Source: Chitinophagaceae bacterium UBA2793 (GTDB lineage Bacteria > Bacteroidota > Bacteroidia > Chitinophagales > Chitinophagaceae). Taken from it: a stretch of 14,445 nt of DNA. The notes below the pieces were generated by a model that had not been told where the DNA came from, searched no databases, and saw nothing but the letters and a program-made list of their open reading frames with translations. This document shows, piece by piece, positions 1 through 6,799 of this stretch. The position numbers and the translations under genes were made by a program. Where the stretch lies: contig DEHT01000065.1 of assembly GCA_002352045.1 (NCBI GenBank), forward strand, positions 41,645 through 56,089, written 5' to 3'. How positions within the stretch are numbered: the stretch's first letter is position 1; the number at the start of each line of letters is the position of its first letter.

Positions 1-135
1 GCAGGCAAAGCCATTGTAGAAAAAACATTGAAATATATTGACGACAGTGGCAAGCAATTGCTCCCACTATGTTCTTTTGTGGCTGCTTATATTAAACGAC
101 ATCCCGAATGGGAGCGCATAGTGGCAAAACCATGA
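1..135 (+). CDS. GNAT family N-acetyltransferase, C-terminal fragment
   Basis: The frame is open from the first base and ends at TGA 133-135, giving the last 44 residues of a protein that starts outside the window. The tail has the pattern of the small GCN5-related acetyltransferases of the YjdJ/NATD1 type: an alpha-helical stretch after the acetyl-CoA-binding loop, then a PLCSF segment and an 'AAYIKRHPEW' segment close to the C-terminus. Such proteins are about 90-100 residues long and transfer an acetyl group from acetyl-CoA; their substrates are mostly unknown. The catalytic core is not in view, so the call rests on the tail signature alone. No terminator hairpin is visible after the stop, and the next gene on the same strand starts 92 bp downstream. 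Confidence 0.72.
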   Translation, partial: AGKAIVEKTLKYIDDSGKQLLPLCSFVAAYIKRHPEWERIVAKP

Positions 136-227
136 TGTAGATTTTTGCTGCACAATTAACAATGGCATCATCATTTGTTCATATTGAGATAACAAAGCAA
201 TATGAATCTTCGCAGCAAAATTAAAAT

Positions 228-1739
228 ATGAATTTCAAAACAATGCTGGCAGCAGGCCTGTTGCTAACTTTTACAGCCTGTGATAAAAATGACTCTGAAG
301 ATTTTTTTGTAAATGAAGATGCAGCAACTTTCCAATTGGTAAGTACAACCAATATTGGAGGAGCAGGTGCTGCAGAAATTTCTACCTACGACGCTTCCAC
401 CAAAAAATTATTTGTTGTAAACAATAGTGCGGGTGATAACAAAATAGATGTTATAGATATGCAGAACCCTTCTGCACCAGTAAAAATACATAGCATTGGC
501 TTAGGGGCTTATGGTGGTTTTGTAAACAGTCTTGATGTTTTTGAAGGCAAACTCGCTGCGGCTATTGAAGCCATCATTAAAACAGATAATGGTAAAGTTG
601 TTGTTTTTAACACTACCAACTATGCCGAAATAAAAGTAATTACCGTAGGAGCTCTACCCGATATGATTACATTTTCAAAAGATGGCAAGTATATTTTAAC
701 CGCTAACGAAGGCGAGCCCAACAGTACTTACAGCATAGACCCTGTGGGTACAGTTTCTATTATTGAAGTAAACAATAACTATGCAGTAACTACTTTAGAT
801 TTTGGCGGTTTTGCTGCACAGGAAGCTACCCTTAAAGCACAGGGGTTAAGAATATTTGGAGTAGGAAATAATTTTGCGAAAGATATAGAACCGGAATACA
901 TTACCGTAGCGGCCGATTCTAAAACTGCATGGGTTAGTTTGCAGGAAAACAATGCTATTGCAAAAATTAATCTTACATCAAAAACCATCAGTCATATTTT
1001 CCCATTGGGTTTTAAAGATTATAATATAGCAGCCAATTCAATTGATGTAAGCGATTCAGATGGAGCCTCGGCCAACCCGGGAACATGGCCGGTAAAAGGT
1101 ATTTACATGCCGGATGCAATTGCAGTAACAGAGAAAAATGGCACGCCCTATTTATTTACTGCCAACGAAGGAGATGCCAGAGAATACAGTGCCTTAACAG
1201 AAGCAAAAAGAGTAAAAAGTTTGAGCCTGGATGCTACTGCATTTCCAAATGCAGCTACGCTTAAACAAGATGCTCAAATGGGAAGGCTCAATGTAACCAA
1301 TACAATGGGCGACACCGATAATGACGGCGACTTTGATGAGTTGTACTCATTTGGTGCCAGGTCTTTTAGTGTATGGAATGGCAACAGCGGCACTATGGTG
1401 TTTGATAGTAAAAACGAGTTGGATGCAAAGGCAAGCATAGCCGGGTTTTATGATGATGGCCGTAGCGACGACAAATCGGTAGAACCCGAAGGTATTACCA
1501 TTGGAAAAGTAGGCCACAAAACTTTAGCGTTTGTAGGTTTAGAAAGAGCAGATGCTGTTGCCATCTACGATATCAGCAATCCCACCTTACCGGTGTTTTT
1601 ACAAATTATTCAAACCGGCGATGCTCCTGAAGGAATATTATTTGTGCCGGCAGAAAAAAGCCCCACTCAAAGAAGTTTGCTGGTTGTGAGCAGCGAAAAT
1701 GATGGGAATATTAAAATATATCAACCCAATCTTTTATAG
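228..1739 (+). CDS. choice-of-anchor I (MSP130-like) beta-propeller lipoprotein
   Basis: A 503-residue exported protein. Residues 1-18 form a lipoprotein signal peptide with lipobox TFTAC, so Cys18 should be lipidated. The following DKNDSEDFF is acidic, as in the export signal that sends Bacteroidota lipoproteins to the cell surface. The body has the landmarks of the choice-of-anchor I family, an YncE-like propeller: GAGAAEI (46-51), LPDMITFSKDG (143-153), LTANEGEPN (157-165), MPDAIAV (294-300), TANEGDAREY (311-320), an Asp-rich probable calcium loop GDTDNDGDFDE (361-371), VEPEGITIG (418-426) and GDAPEGILFVP (464-474). Members are often misnamed alkaline phosphatases, and the family is related to sea urchin MSP130, a biomineralisation glycoprotein. 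Its biochemical activity is not known. Length is normal and the frame is intact. It stands alone, with a strong terminator after it. No Shine-Dalgarno or clear promoter was seen. Confidence 0.9.
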   Translation: MNFKTMLAAGLLLTFTACDKNDSEDFFVNEDAATFQLVSTTNIGGAGAAEISTYDASTKKLFVVNNSAGDNKIDVIDMQNPSAPVKIHSIGLGAYGGFVNSLDVFEGKLAAAIEAIIKTDNGKVVVFNTTNYAEIKVITVGALPDMITFSKDGKYILTANEGEPNSTYSIDPVGTVSIIEVNNNYAVTTLDFGGFAAQEATLKAQGLRIFGVGNNFAKDIEPEYITVAADSKTAWVSLQENNAIAKINLTSKTISHIFPLGFKDYNIAANSIDVSDSDGASANPGTWPVKGIYMPDAIAVTEKNGTPYLFTANEGDAREYSALTEAKRVKSLSLDATAFPNAATLKQDAQMGRLNVTNTMGDTDNDGDFDELYSFGARSFSVWNGNSGTMVFDSKNELDAKASIAGFYDDGRSDDKSVEPEGITIGKVGHKTLAFVGLERADAVAIYDISNPTLPVFLQIIQTGDAPEGILFVPAEKSPTQRSLLVVSSENDGNIKIYQPNLL

Positions 1740-1762
1740 ACTGCAGGTTTTACAAGTAACTT

Positions 1763-1794
1763 AAAAGCGCAACTTCAATTTGGGTTGCGCTTTT
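1763..1794. terminator. bidirectional rho-independent terminator
   Basis: A perfect 11-bp inverted repeat, AAAAGCGCAAC (1763-1773) and GTTGCGCTTTT (1784-1794), with a 10-nt loop. The A-run on the left and T-run on the right make it work as an intrinsic terminator on both strands. It sits between two convergent genes, 24 bp after the stop of the lipoprotein gene and just beyond the stop of the caspase-like gene. Confidence 0.9.
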
Positions 1795-1802
1795 AGTTTA
1801 TA

Positions 1803-4346
1803 CTACTTCAATTTTAGCAACAATTGTTTATATCCCTTGTGTTCTTTTAATACATTGAATGTAGAATCGGCTTCAATTTCCTGCTTTGTATAGCCGGCAT
1901 ATTCAATTGCAAGTTTTAAATTTTTAACAGCTTCATCCGGCTTCGCTGAAGCATAAATGGTAGCAAGCTGGTAATAAGCACTGCCATTCTTTTTATCTTT
2001 TTTTATAGCTTTCAAATAGTAGGTTTCTGCCAATGAAATTTCTTTGTTGAACTGTGCTGCCATCCCATAATTGCAAAGGATAATGGAGTTTTCCGGATCG
2101 GTTTGCAAGGCTCGTTCAAAGACTAATTTTGCAGCTTCGTAGTTTTCAAATTTAAACAACAGGTTACCCAGCCGGTTATTAATTCCTGCATTTGTACTAT
2201 CTAACTGCCAGGCTCTTGATAATAAATTGAAAGCAAAAGTATCTTTACCCATTGCAGCATAGGTATTGGCTGCTGCTATCCAGGTTTCTGTATTTAAACT
2301 ATCTAACTCAATAGAGTAGCCTAACATTTGCAATGCATCATTGTGCCATCCAAACTCTGAATAAATTATTCCCAGGCTTTGATAAATAACAGGATTGAGC
2401 GAATCCGTTTCTACCAGTTTTCTTACATAATAGCTAACACTATCATTGCTATTAAAATTGTATAGGTGTACCCTTAAAGCACCTTCCTGTGCATACACAA
2501 ATTTTGGATTATAATAAATGCCTTTGTGATAAGCATTTAACGCCTTTTCCCAATCCTTTTTTTGGTAATATAAATTACCCAACTGAGTCCACAACTGAGC
2601 ATCGGTAGCATCTTTCGCAAGTCCTTTTTTTGTCCAAAGCATTGCCGAGTCGGGTTCGTTTTTTGTAGAATACAAACCCGAAATACCACCAAATGTGGTT
2701 TGATAATTAGTGTCTATAGCCAATGCTTTTTTATAATACAGCATGGCGCTGTCAAATTTATTTTGATTGGTAAATGCACTCCCCATATTATGATAAGGAT
2801 AAAGCCAGTTTGGAGCAAGCGCAATACCTTTTTTCAAAGCATTTTTACTTTCTTCAAACTGGCGCAAACTATTGTGCATTAATCCTTTTAAATTATATAA
2901 ATAGGCTGCCTGCGGTTTTATTGCTATGGCACTATCTACTTTAGAAAGTGCATATTTAAGGTCGGCAGTATTATAAGATAGCCACCTGGAATGGCCTTCT
3001 AAAAACAATCGGTTTACTTTTACATCAATGGGATTGTAATAATTGGTATCGGCTATTTTTTCGAAGAGTTGCAACTTCTTTGCTGCATTCATAAAAAAAT
3101 CGTAGGTGTAATTGTTATTGTTTGTACCGGCGTGTAAATAGGTATTAATTACTTTGGTAACGTTGGTCATTAATTTACTGCTCAATGTAAAAGTCAATTC
3201 ATTTGCCAGTTCCTTTGTAATTTCTTTGCGTTGTAAAATCTGCTGCAAAATATCATAAGCACCACCCTGCTCTATAAGCTTGTCTTCATTGAGTGCTTTT
3301 AAAAATTTTCTATACAAATCATCCATTCCGGCATCTTTCATTGCAGAGCCCAGGTGTACCGATTTGTTGGTAACGAAGCTTGCTTTATCGGGTGTATATG
3401 AAACGCCCGATTGTAATTGAGCAATTAGTTTCTCTTTCTCAGCTTTATCCACTTTAGCTATTACAAAAGCGTCGTTATCGCTGCAACAATATTGTGGCGT
3501 TTGCTTGTATTTTCTATTAATAGAATCAAAGGAAGACTCATTCACCTTTTTCTTTACATAGTCATATAGTTCGGTGAGGGTTACCTCGCCATTTTCAGGA
3601 GCATTATCTGCTATTCCCTTAAGTCCATTAATCAAATGCCAGGAAAATAATCCCCGGCCACCACCCCATTGCGAGCCTTCAAAACTCACCTGGTTACTGG
3701 CACAGGAAATTAGTTGTACTTCACCCGCCTTGCGTTCAAATATTTGTTGATAAGATATAGCCTGCCCTTCTCCTTTACCGGGCAACTCATTTGTACGGCA
3801 GGCATCCGTTATTAATATTACCTGCACACCGTTTGAAGTAAGTTCCTGGATACGAATTTTTAATTTATGAATATCTATTAAACCAACTCCGGTAGAATAA
3901 TTGTTACGGTCGTTACCCGCTGGTGCATCATACGCTAGCAGGTAGGCTTCATCTGCTCTATATGCATCACCATGACCGGAGAAATAAATATAAAACACAT
4001 CGTTTTTTTGCAGCCTCTCTTTTATCCGATTGAATTTTCGCCAAAATTCCATGAAACTTGCTTTCTCATTGAAAAGAGTATCTACATTTTCTGTGGGTAA
4101 TTTTCCCCCTGTTGGCGACATAAGGTAATAGTAAAACTCTTTTGCATCTTCATCGGCATACTGTAGATTTTGATAACTGTCGTTGGCCTGGTATTTTGAA
4201 ATACCGGTAATTAATGCATAGCTACTTCCCTTTGGTTTTGTTGTTTCTTTTTTTAAAACTTCATTTCCTTTTGTGGCCACAGGTGGCTGTGCCAATATGG
4301 GCAAATACAAAATAATCAAAATGCAAAACAGCATAAAGGTTTTCAT
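1803..4346 (-). CDS. exported caspase-family (peptidase C14) protein with C-terminal TPR repeats
   Basis: An 847-residue protein with a signal peptide (about residues 1-20, ending ILAQ). Residues about 40-295 form a caspase/metacaspase p20-p10 fold: YALITGISKY opens it, YFSGHGDAY carries catalytic His125, ILITDACRT carries catalytic Cys183, and GGGRGLFSWHLINGL (228-242) is the typical p10 segment. Both catalytic residues are present, so it is probably an active cysteine protease. A helical linker of no recognised family (about 315-440) follows, then about ten TPR units (about 445-840), a surface for protein binding. The signal peptide places it in the periplasm or at the outer surface. Bacterial caspase-TPR proteins are common, but few have known substrates. 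It is transcribed divergently from the ECF sigma operon, 209 bp apart, and converges on the lipoprotein gene. No defence genes are adjacent. Start is ATG, without a Shine-Dalgarno. Confidence 0.9.
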   Translation of the reverse strand: MKTFMLFCILIILYLPILAQPPVATKGNEVLKKETTKPKGSSYALITGISKYQANDSYQNLQYADEDAKEFYYYLMSPTGGKLPTENVDTLFNEKASFMEFWRKFNRIKERLQKNDVFYIYFSGHGDAYRADEAYLLAYDAPAGNDRNNYSTGVGLIDIHKLKIRIQELTSNGVQVILITDACRTNELPGKGEGQAISYQQIFERKAGEVQLISCASNQVSFEGSQWGGGRGLFSWHLINGLKGIADNAPENGEVTLTELYDYVKKKVNESSFDSINRKYKQTPQYCCSDNDAFVIAKVDKAEKEKLIAQLQSGVSYTPDKASFVTNKSVHLGSAMKDAGMDDLYRKFLKALNEDKLIEQGGAYDILQQILQRKEITKELANELTFTLSSKLMTNVTKVINTYLHAGTNNNNYTYDFFMNAAKKLQLFEKIADTNYYNPIDVKVNRLFLEGHSRWLSYNTADLKYALSKVDSAIAIKPQAAYLYNLKGLMHNSLRQFEESKNALKKGIALAPNWLYPYHNMGSAFTNQNKFDSAMLYYKKALAIDTNYQTTFGGISGLYSTKNEPDSAMLWTKKGLAKDATDAQLWTQLGNLYYQKKDWEKALNAYHKGIYYNPKFVYAQEGALRVHLYNFNSNDSVSYYVRKLVETDSLNPVIYQSLGIIYSEFGWHNDALQMLGYSIELDSLNTETWIAAANTYAAMGKDTFAFNLLSRAWQLDSTNAGINNRLGNLLFKFENYEAAKLVFERALQTDPENSIILCNYGMAAQFNKEISLAETYYLKAIKKDKKNGSAYYQLATIYASAKPDEAVKNLKLAIEYAGYTKQEIEADSTFNVLKEHKGYKQLLLKLK

Positions 4347-4400
4347 TTGAAACCGTTTTATTACTTATTAAATATTTGTTTAGTTTAAGATGGGCTCATA

Positions 4401-4408
4401 TAAAGATA
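4401..4408 (-). promoter_or_regulatory. possible -7 element for the caspase-like gene
   Basis: Read on the minus strand this is TATCTTTA, one base off the Bacteroidota -7 consensus TAnnTTTG, about 55 bp before the ATG. A TTG lies 16 bp further upstream (complement of 4425-4427), slightly closer than the usual 17-23 bp. This is the best candidate in the interval but is weak. Confidence 0.25.
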
Positions 4409-4503
4409 TTCACAATGCCTGAAACAATTTTTACTCTATGGAAGGTATTTTCTCATTGACTTAACATTCTTATGGTTAAATAAACTATTAAACTAAAGCC
4501 ATA

Positions 4504-4537
4504 TTGTATGGTCAATAAAAAACCTTAGCTATTTTTG
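4504..4537 (+). promoter_or_regulatory. Bacteroidota-type promoter for the ECF sigma operon
   Basis: An exact -7 element TATTTTTG (TAnnTTTG) occupies 4530-4537. A TTG that could serve as the -33 element is at 4504-4506, with 23 bp between them, the upper end of the reported 17-23 bp range. Transcription would start near 4541-4545, giving a 5' leader of only about 10-15 nt before the ATG at 4556. No second promoter-like element with a different consensus, such as an autoregulated ECF promoter, was recognised. Confidence 0.5.
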
Positions 4538-4555
4538 TGAGATATCAATAAAACT

Positions 4556-5107
4556 ATGGCTGAACATTTGGATGATAAAGAATTGCTTTTTCGATTTAAG
4601 CAAGATGCAACAAAGGAAGCTGCCTATACGGCTATCATAAAAAAATACCAGGAGAAACTGTATTGGCATATCAGGCGTATGGTGGTTGACCACGAAGATG
4701 CCAATGATGTACTTCAAAATATGTTTATAAAGGTTTGGCGCAGCCTCGATAATTTTAGAGAAGACAGCCAACTCTATACCTGGCTCTATAGAATAGCCAC
4801 CAACGAGAGCCTTACTTTTATTGAGCAACAAAAAAGACGCAGTGCAGCTTCACTCAGCGATGAGGACAGTTATTTAAGTAATAAATTGGTAGCCGATAAA
4901 GATTTTGATGAAAAGAAACTGGAGTGGAAACTGCAAAAAGCCATTCAATTATTGCCCGAAAAACAGAAAGCAGTTTTTAACCTGCGTTATTTTGAAGAAA
5001 TGCCCTATGAAGAAATGAGTAGAGTGTTGGAAACCAGCGAAGGAGCTTTAAAGGCCAGCTATCATCATGCAGTAAAAAAAATTGAAGATTATATTTTAAA
5101 TCATTAA
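4556..5107 (+). CDS. RNA polymerase sigma factor, ECF subfamily
   Basis: A 183-residue sigma-70 family protein of the short ECF type. Region 2 spans about residues 22-92; the stretch DANDVLQNMFIKVWRSLDNF with TWLYRIATNE is the typical core-binding and -10-recognition segment. Region 4 (about 128-178) contains LPEKQKAVFNLRYFEEMPYEEMS followed by the helix-turn-helix LETSEGALKASYHHAVKKI, which would read the -35 region. There is no region 1.1, region 3 or extra C-terminal domain. It heads an operon: 30 bp downstream is a single-pass membrane protein, then an exported small protein, an arrangement typical of Bacteroidota ECF loci in which the membrane protein may control the sigma factor. It is not next to a SusC/FecA-type TonB receptor or a FecR homologue, so it is unlikely to be of the FecI type. 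Confidence 0.95.
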   Translation: MAEHLDDKELLFRFKQDATKEAAYTAIIKKYQEKLYWHIRRMVVDHEDANDVLQNMFIKVWRSLDNFREDSQLYTWLYRIATNESLTFIEQQKRRSAASLSDEDSYLSNKLVADKDFDEKKLEWKLQKAIQLLPEKQKAVFNLRYFEEMPYEEMSRVLETSEGALKASYHHAVKKIEDYILNH

Positions 5108-5137
5108 ACCCGGGGGCAAAAAAGCAATCTAAAAGCC

Positions 5138-6088
5138 GTGAACCAGTCAAATAACATATTAAATGAATTGATGAAGCTGAGCCCTACACTGGCAGCCATT
5201 CCCAAAAGGAATGTGTTTAGTGTGCCCAACGGTTATTTTGACCAATTGCCTACCCTTTTATTATTACAAACAAAGCCCATAAACGAAAAGGCTGCAGTAC
5301 CGGAAGGATATTTTGAAAACCTTGCCGATAATATAATGGCCCGTATAAAACAAGAAGATTTAGTTAGCGACAATGAACATTCCGATATATTGAAGCGGAT
5401 TGGCAACAGAAATATATATACCGTACCTGTCGGCTATTTTGATCAATTGGCCAATAATATTTTGGGGAAACTGTTCAATGAGCCATCGGAAGTTTTGGCA
5501 AAAATTGGCAATAAAAATGTGTTTACGGTACCAACCGGTTATTTTGAAAATATAAGTTCTTCAATAATTTCAGCCATTAAAAATGAAAATGCTCAGGAAG
5601 AAACCTTTGCTATTTCACAATTGGTTGCGGGCATTGGTAACAAAAATGTATTTAGCGTTCCAACCGGCTATTTTGAAACACTGGCAACTAACACTCAAAA
5701 CAAAATAAACCAACCAGGCAAAATTGTAAAATTAGGGGTACGCAAAACCATTATAAAATATGCTGCCGCAGCAGTAGTTACAGGTTTAATAGCAACCGGC
5801 GGTTTATTTATTTATAAAAACAATAAAACCGGTAAGCCCTCTGCTGAAACCATTCAATTAATGGCGGCCGCAAAGGAAATTAATAAAACAAATAGTTTTG
5901 ACAAGGAATTGAATACTATAAGCGACGCCGACATTGTACATTATCTTGAAGACAAAGGGCAGGATGTAAATGCAGCATTGGTAGCTTCGCTTACAGATGA
6001 TGATAAGAAATTACCCGACGCCGCAGATTATATTATAGATGAATCTACCCTCGATGATATGTTGAAGGAATTGGATTTAAATAATTAA
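5138..6088 (+). CDS. single-pass membrane protein with five VPxGYF motifs, putative regulator of the ECF sigma factor
   Basis: A 316-residue protein of no characterised family. Five copies of a motif close to N-K-N-V-F-x-V-P-x-G-Y-F-[DE]-x-[LI] centre on residues 29-34, 54-59, 96-101, 131-136 and 174-179; the second lacks the NKNVF part. A transmembrane helix spans about 206-226, preceded by a basic stretch. The rest (227-316) is an acidic tail ending DDMLKELDLNN. There is no signal peptide, so the motif region is probably cytoplasmic and the tail periplasmic, as in an anti-sigma factor, but no known anti-sigma domain is visible. Proteins with one or a few VPxGYF motifs are common beside ECF sigma genes in this phylum. 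The start is GTG at 5138; an in-frame ATG at 5171 would remove 11 residues. GTG is preferred because the removed stretch resembles the usual N-terminus of such proteins. Confidence 0.7.
   Translation: MNQSNNILNELMKLSPTLAAIPKRNVFSVPNGYFDQLPTLLLLQTKPINEKAAVPEGYFENLADNIMARIKQEDLVSDNEHSDILKRIGNRNIYTVPVGYFDQLANNILGKLFNEPSEVLAKIGNKNVFTVPTGYFENISSSIISAIKNENAQEETFAISQLVAGIGNKNVFSVPTGYFETLATNTQNKINQPGKIVKLGVRKTIIKYAAAAVVTGLIATGGLFIYKNNKTGKPSAETIQLMAAAKEINKTNSFDKELNTISDADIVHYLEDKGQDVNAALVASLTDDDKKLPDAADYIIDESTLDDMLKELDLNN
5204..5683 (+). repeat. five degenerate coding repeats (VPxGYF units)
   Basis: Units lie at 5204-5248, 5291-5323, 5405-5449, 5510-5554 and 5639-5683, with protein spacings of 25, 42, 35 and 43 residues between motifs. 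Units 4 and 5 are the most alike: over the 14 codons from GNKNVF to GYFE they differ at 7 of 42 bases, five of them silent and two in a single Thr/Ser change. This pattern suggests that the protein motif is kept by selection. Confidence 0.85.
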
Positions 6089-6120
6089 CCAGATTCTAAA
6101 AACAAAGTATTAAACTAATT

Positions 6121-6546
6121 ATGAAATATATTTTTACCTTTTTAATGTTCAGCTTTAGTTATGCCTCTCTGTACGCCCAAAATGATGATAATCCGAAGGC
6201 GCAAAAAATTGAAGCATTGTATGTGGCTTATATTACCAAGGAATTGAAGCTCACCGAAGCTGAGGCACAAAAATTTTGGCCAGTACACACCCAATACGAC
6301 AATGAAATTAGGGCTGTAAATACCAATGATGAATTGGCACGCCAGGAAGCCCAGCTAAAAATTAAAAAGAAATACCAAGACCGTTTTACAAAAATATTAG
6401 GAACCGAAAGAACCAACAGCTTTTTTGTAAAAGATGGTGAATTTCGAAAAAAATTGGTGGATCGTCTTCGTAAAATGAGGCAGCAAAACCAGGGTGTAAA
6501 CAGGCCCGGTTTCAAACAAAGGCAACTGAACCAACAGCCTTTTTAA
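6121..6546 (+). CDS. exported small protein, 'sensor of ECF-type sigma factor' / Spy-CpxP-like
   Basis: A 141-residue protein with a signal peptide (residues 1-20, ending SLYAQ). The mature part is helical and charged. It contains ELKLTEAEAQKFWPVHTQYDNEI, in which LTxxEAxxFWPxxxxY is the hallmark of a Bacteroidota group annotated as sensor of ECF-type sigma factor and distantly similar to the LTxxQ proteins Spy and CpxP. A second helical segment runs to RKKLVDRLRKMRQQ, and the tail is rich in Gln, Arg and Asn. It is the third gene of the ECF operon, 32 bp after the membrane protein and followed at once by a terminator. A periplasmic sensing or chaperone role for envelope stress is inferred from the family and the operon; it has not been shown here. 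Confidence 0.78.
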   Translation: MKYIFTFLMFSFSYASLYAQNDDNPKAQKIEALYVAYITKELKLTEAEAQKFWPVHTQYDNEIRAVNTNDELARQEAQLKIKKKYQDRFTKILGTERTNSFFVKDGEFRKKLVDRLRKMRQQNQGVNRPGFKQRQLNQQPF

Positions 6547-6570
6547 AATTTTTCTTTTATTTTTTCTATT

Positions 6571-6604
6571 CCCCTTACTGGTAGAAAGCCGGGAGGGGTT
6601 TTTT
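6571..6604 (+). terminator. rho-independent terminator of the ECF sigma operon
   Basis: CCCCT (6571-6575) pairs with AGGGG (6594-6598). Inside it, CTGG (6578-6581) pairs with CCGG (6589-6592), using one G-T pair and a 7-nt loop. A run of six T follows (6599-6604). It lies 25 bp after the stop of the third gene. Confidence 0.8.
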
Positions 6605-6628
6605 GTATCCCAAAAAATTTTTGGTAAA

Positions 6629-6648
6629 AATACTCTCTGGGGAGTATT
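6629..6648. repeat. short perfect inverted repeat
   Basis: AATACTC (6629-6635) and GAGTATT (6642-6648) form a 7-bp stem with a 6-nt loop. No T-run follows, so it is not a classic terminator. Its role is unknown. Confidence 0.45.
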
Positions 6649-6658
6649 AATACGTAGG

Positions 6659-6720
6659 AAAAAAACCTAATAAAACTTGGTTTGTATATTTTTTACTATA
6701 CATTTGTATTAGGTGTTTTT
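6659..6720. terminator. possible bidirectional terminator hairpin
   Basis: An outer stem ACCTAATA (6665-6672) / TATTAGGT (6707-6714) and an inner stem GTATA (6684-6688) / TATAC (6697-6701) are separated by an uneven internal loop. An A-run precedes (6659-6664) and a T-run follows (6716-6720), so it could stop transcription from both sides between convergent genes. The large internal loop makes this less certain than the other terminators. Confidence 0.45.
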
Positions 6721-6734
6721 CATAGGTTAGCAAC

Positions 6735-6770
6735 GGCCAGCTCTGTCCAGGGCAGGCCTCTTTTATTTTA
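6735..6770 (+). terminator. GC-rich hairpin, possible second terminator
   Basis: GGCC (6735-6738) and GCTCT (6740-6744) pair with AGGGC (6749-6753) and GGCC (6755-6758), with an A-A mismatch, one G-T pair and a GTCC loop. The T-rich tract TCTTTTATTTTA follows. It is the strongest GC stem in this gene-free stretch. It may back up the terminator at 6571-6604 or belong to a small transcript. Across 6547-6799 no protein-coding gene was seen, only these hairpins. Confidence 0.45.
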
Positions 6771-6799
6771 GAACATACCCACTTCGTTATTTTGTAAGG

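Noticed and set aside
142..220. Inverted repeat TTTTGCTGC / GCAGCAAAA before the lipoprotein gene
   Set aside because: Nine base pairs separated by about 60 nt, with no T-run and no link to a promoter element; it may be chance.
1803..4346. Caspase-like protein as part of an antiphage defence system
   Set aside because: It carries a signal peptide, so it is exported, and no gasdermin, nucleotide cyclase, NTPase sensor or other defence gene is adjacent.
4556..5107. FecI-type iron or polysaccharide-uptake sigma factor
   Set aside because: No FecR-like anti-sigma gene and no SusC/FecA-like TonB receptor are next to it; the neighbours are of a different kind.
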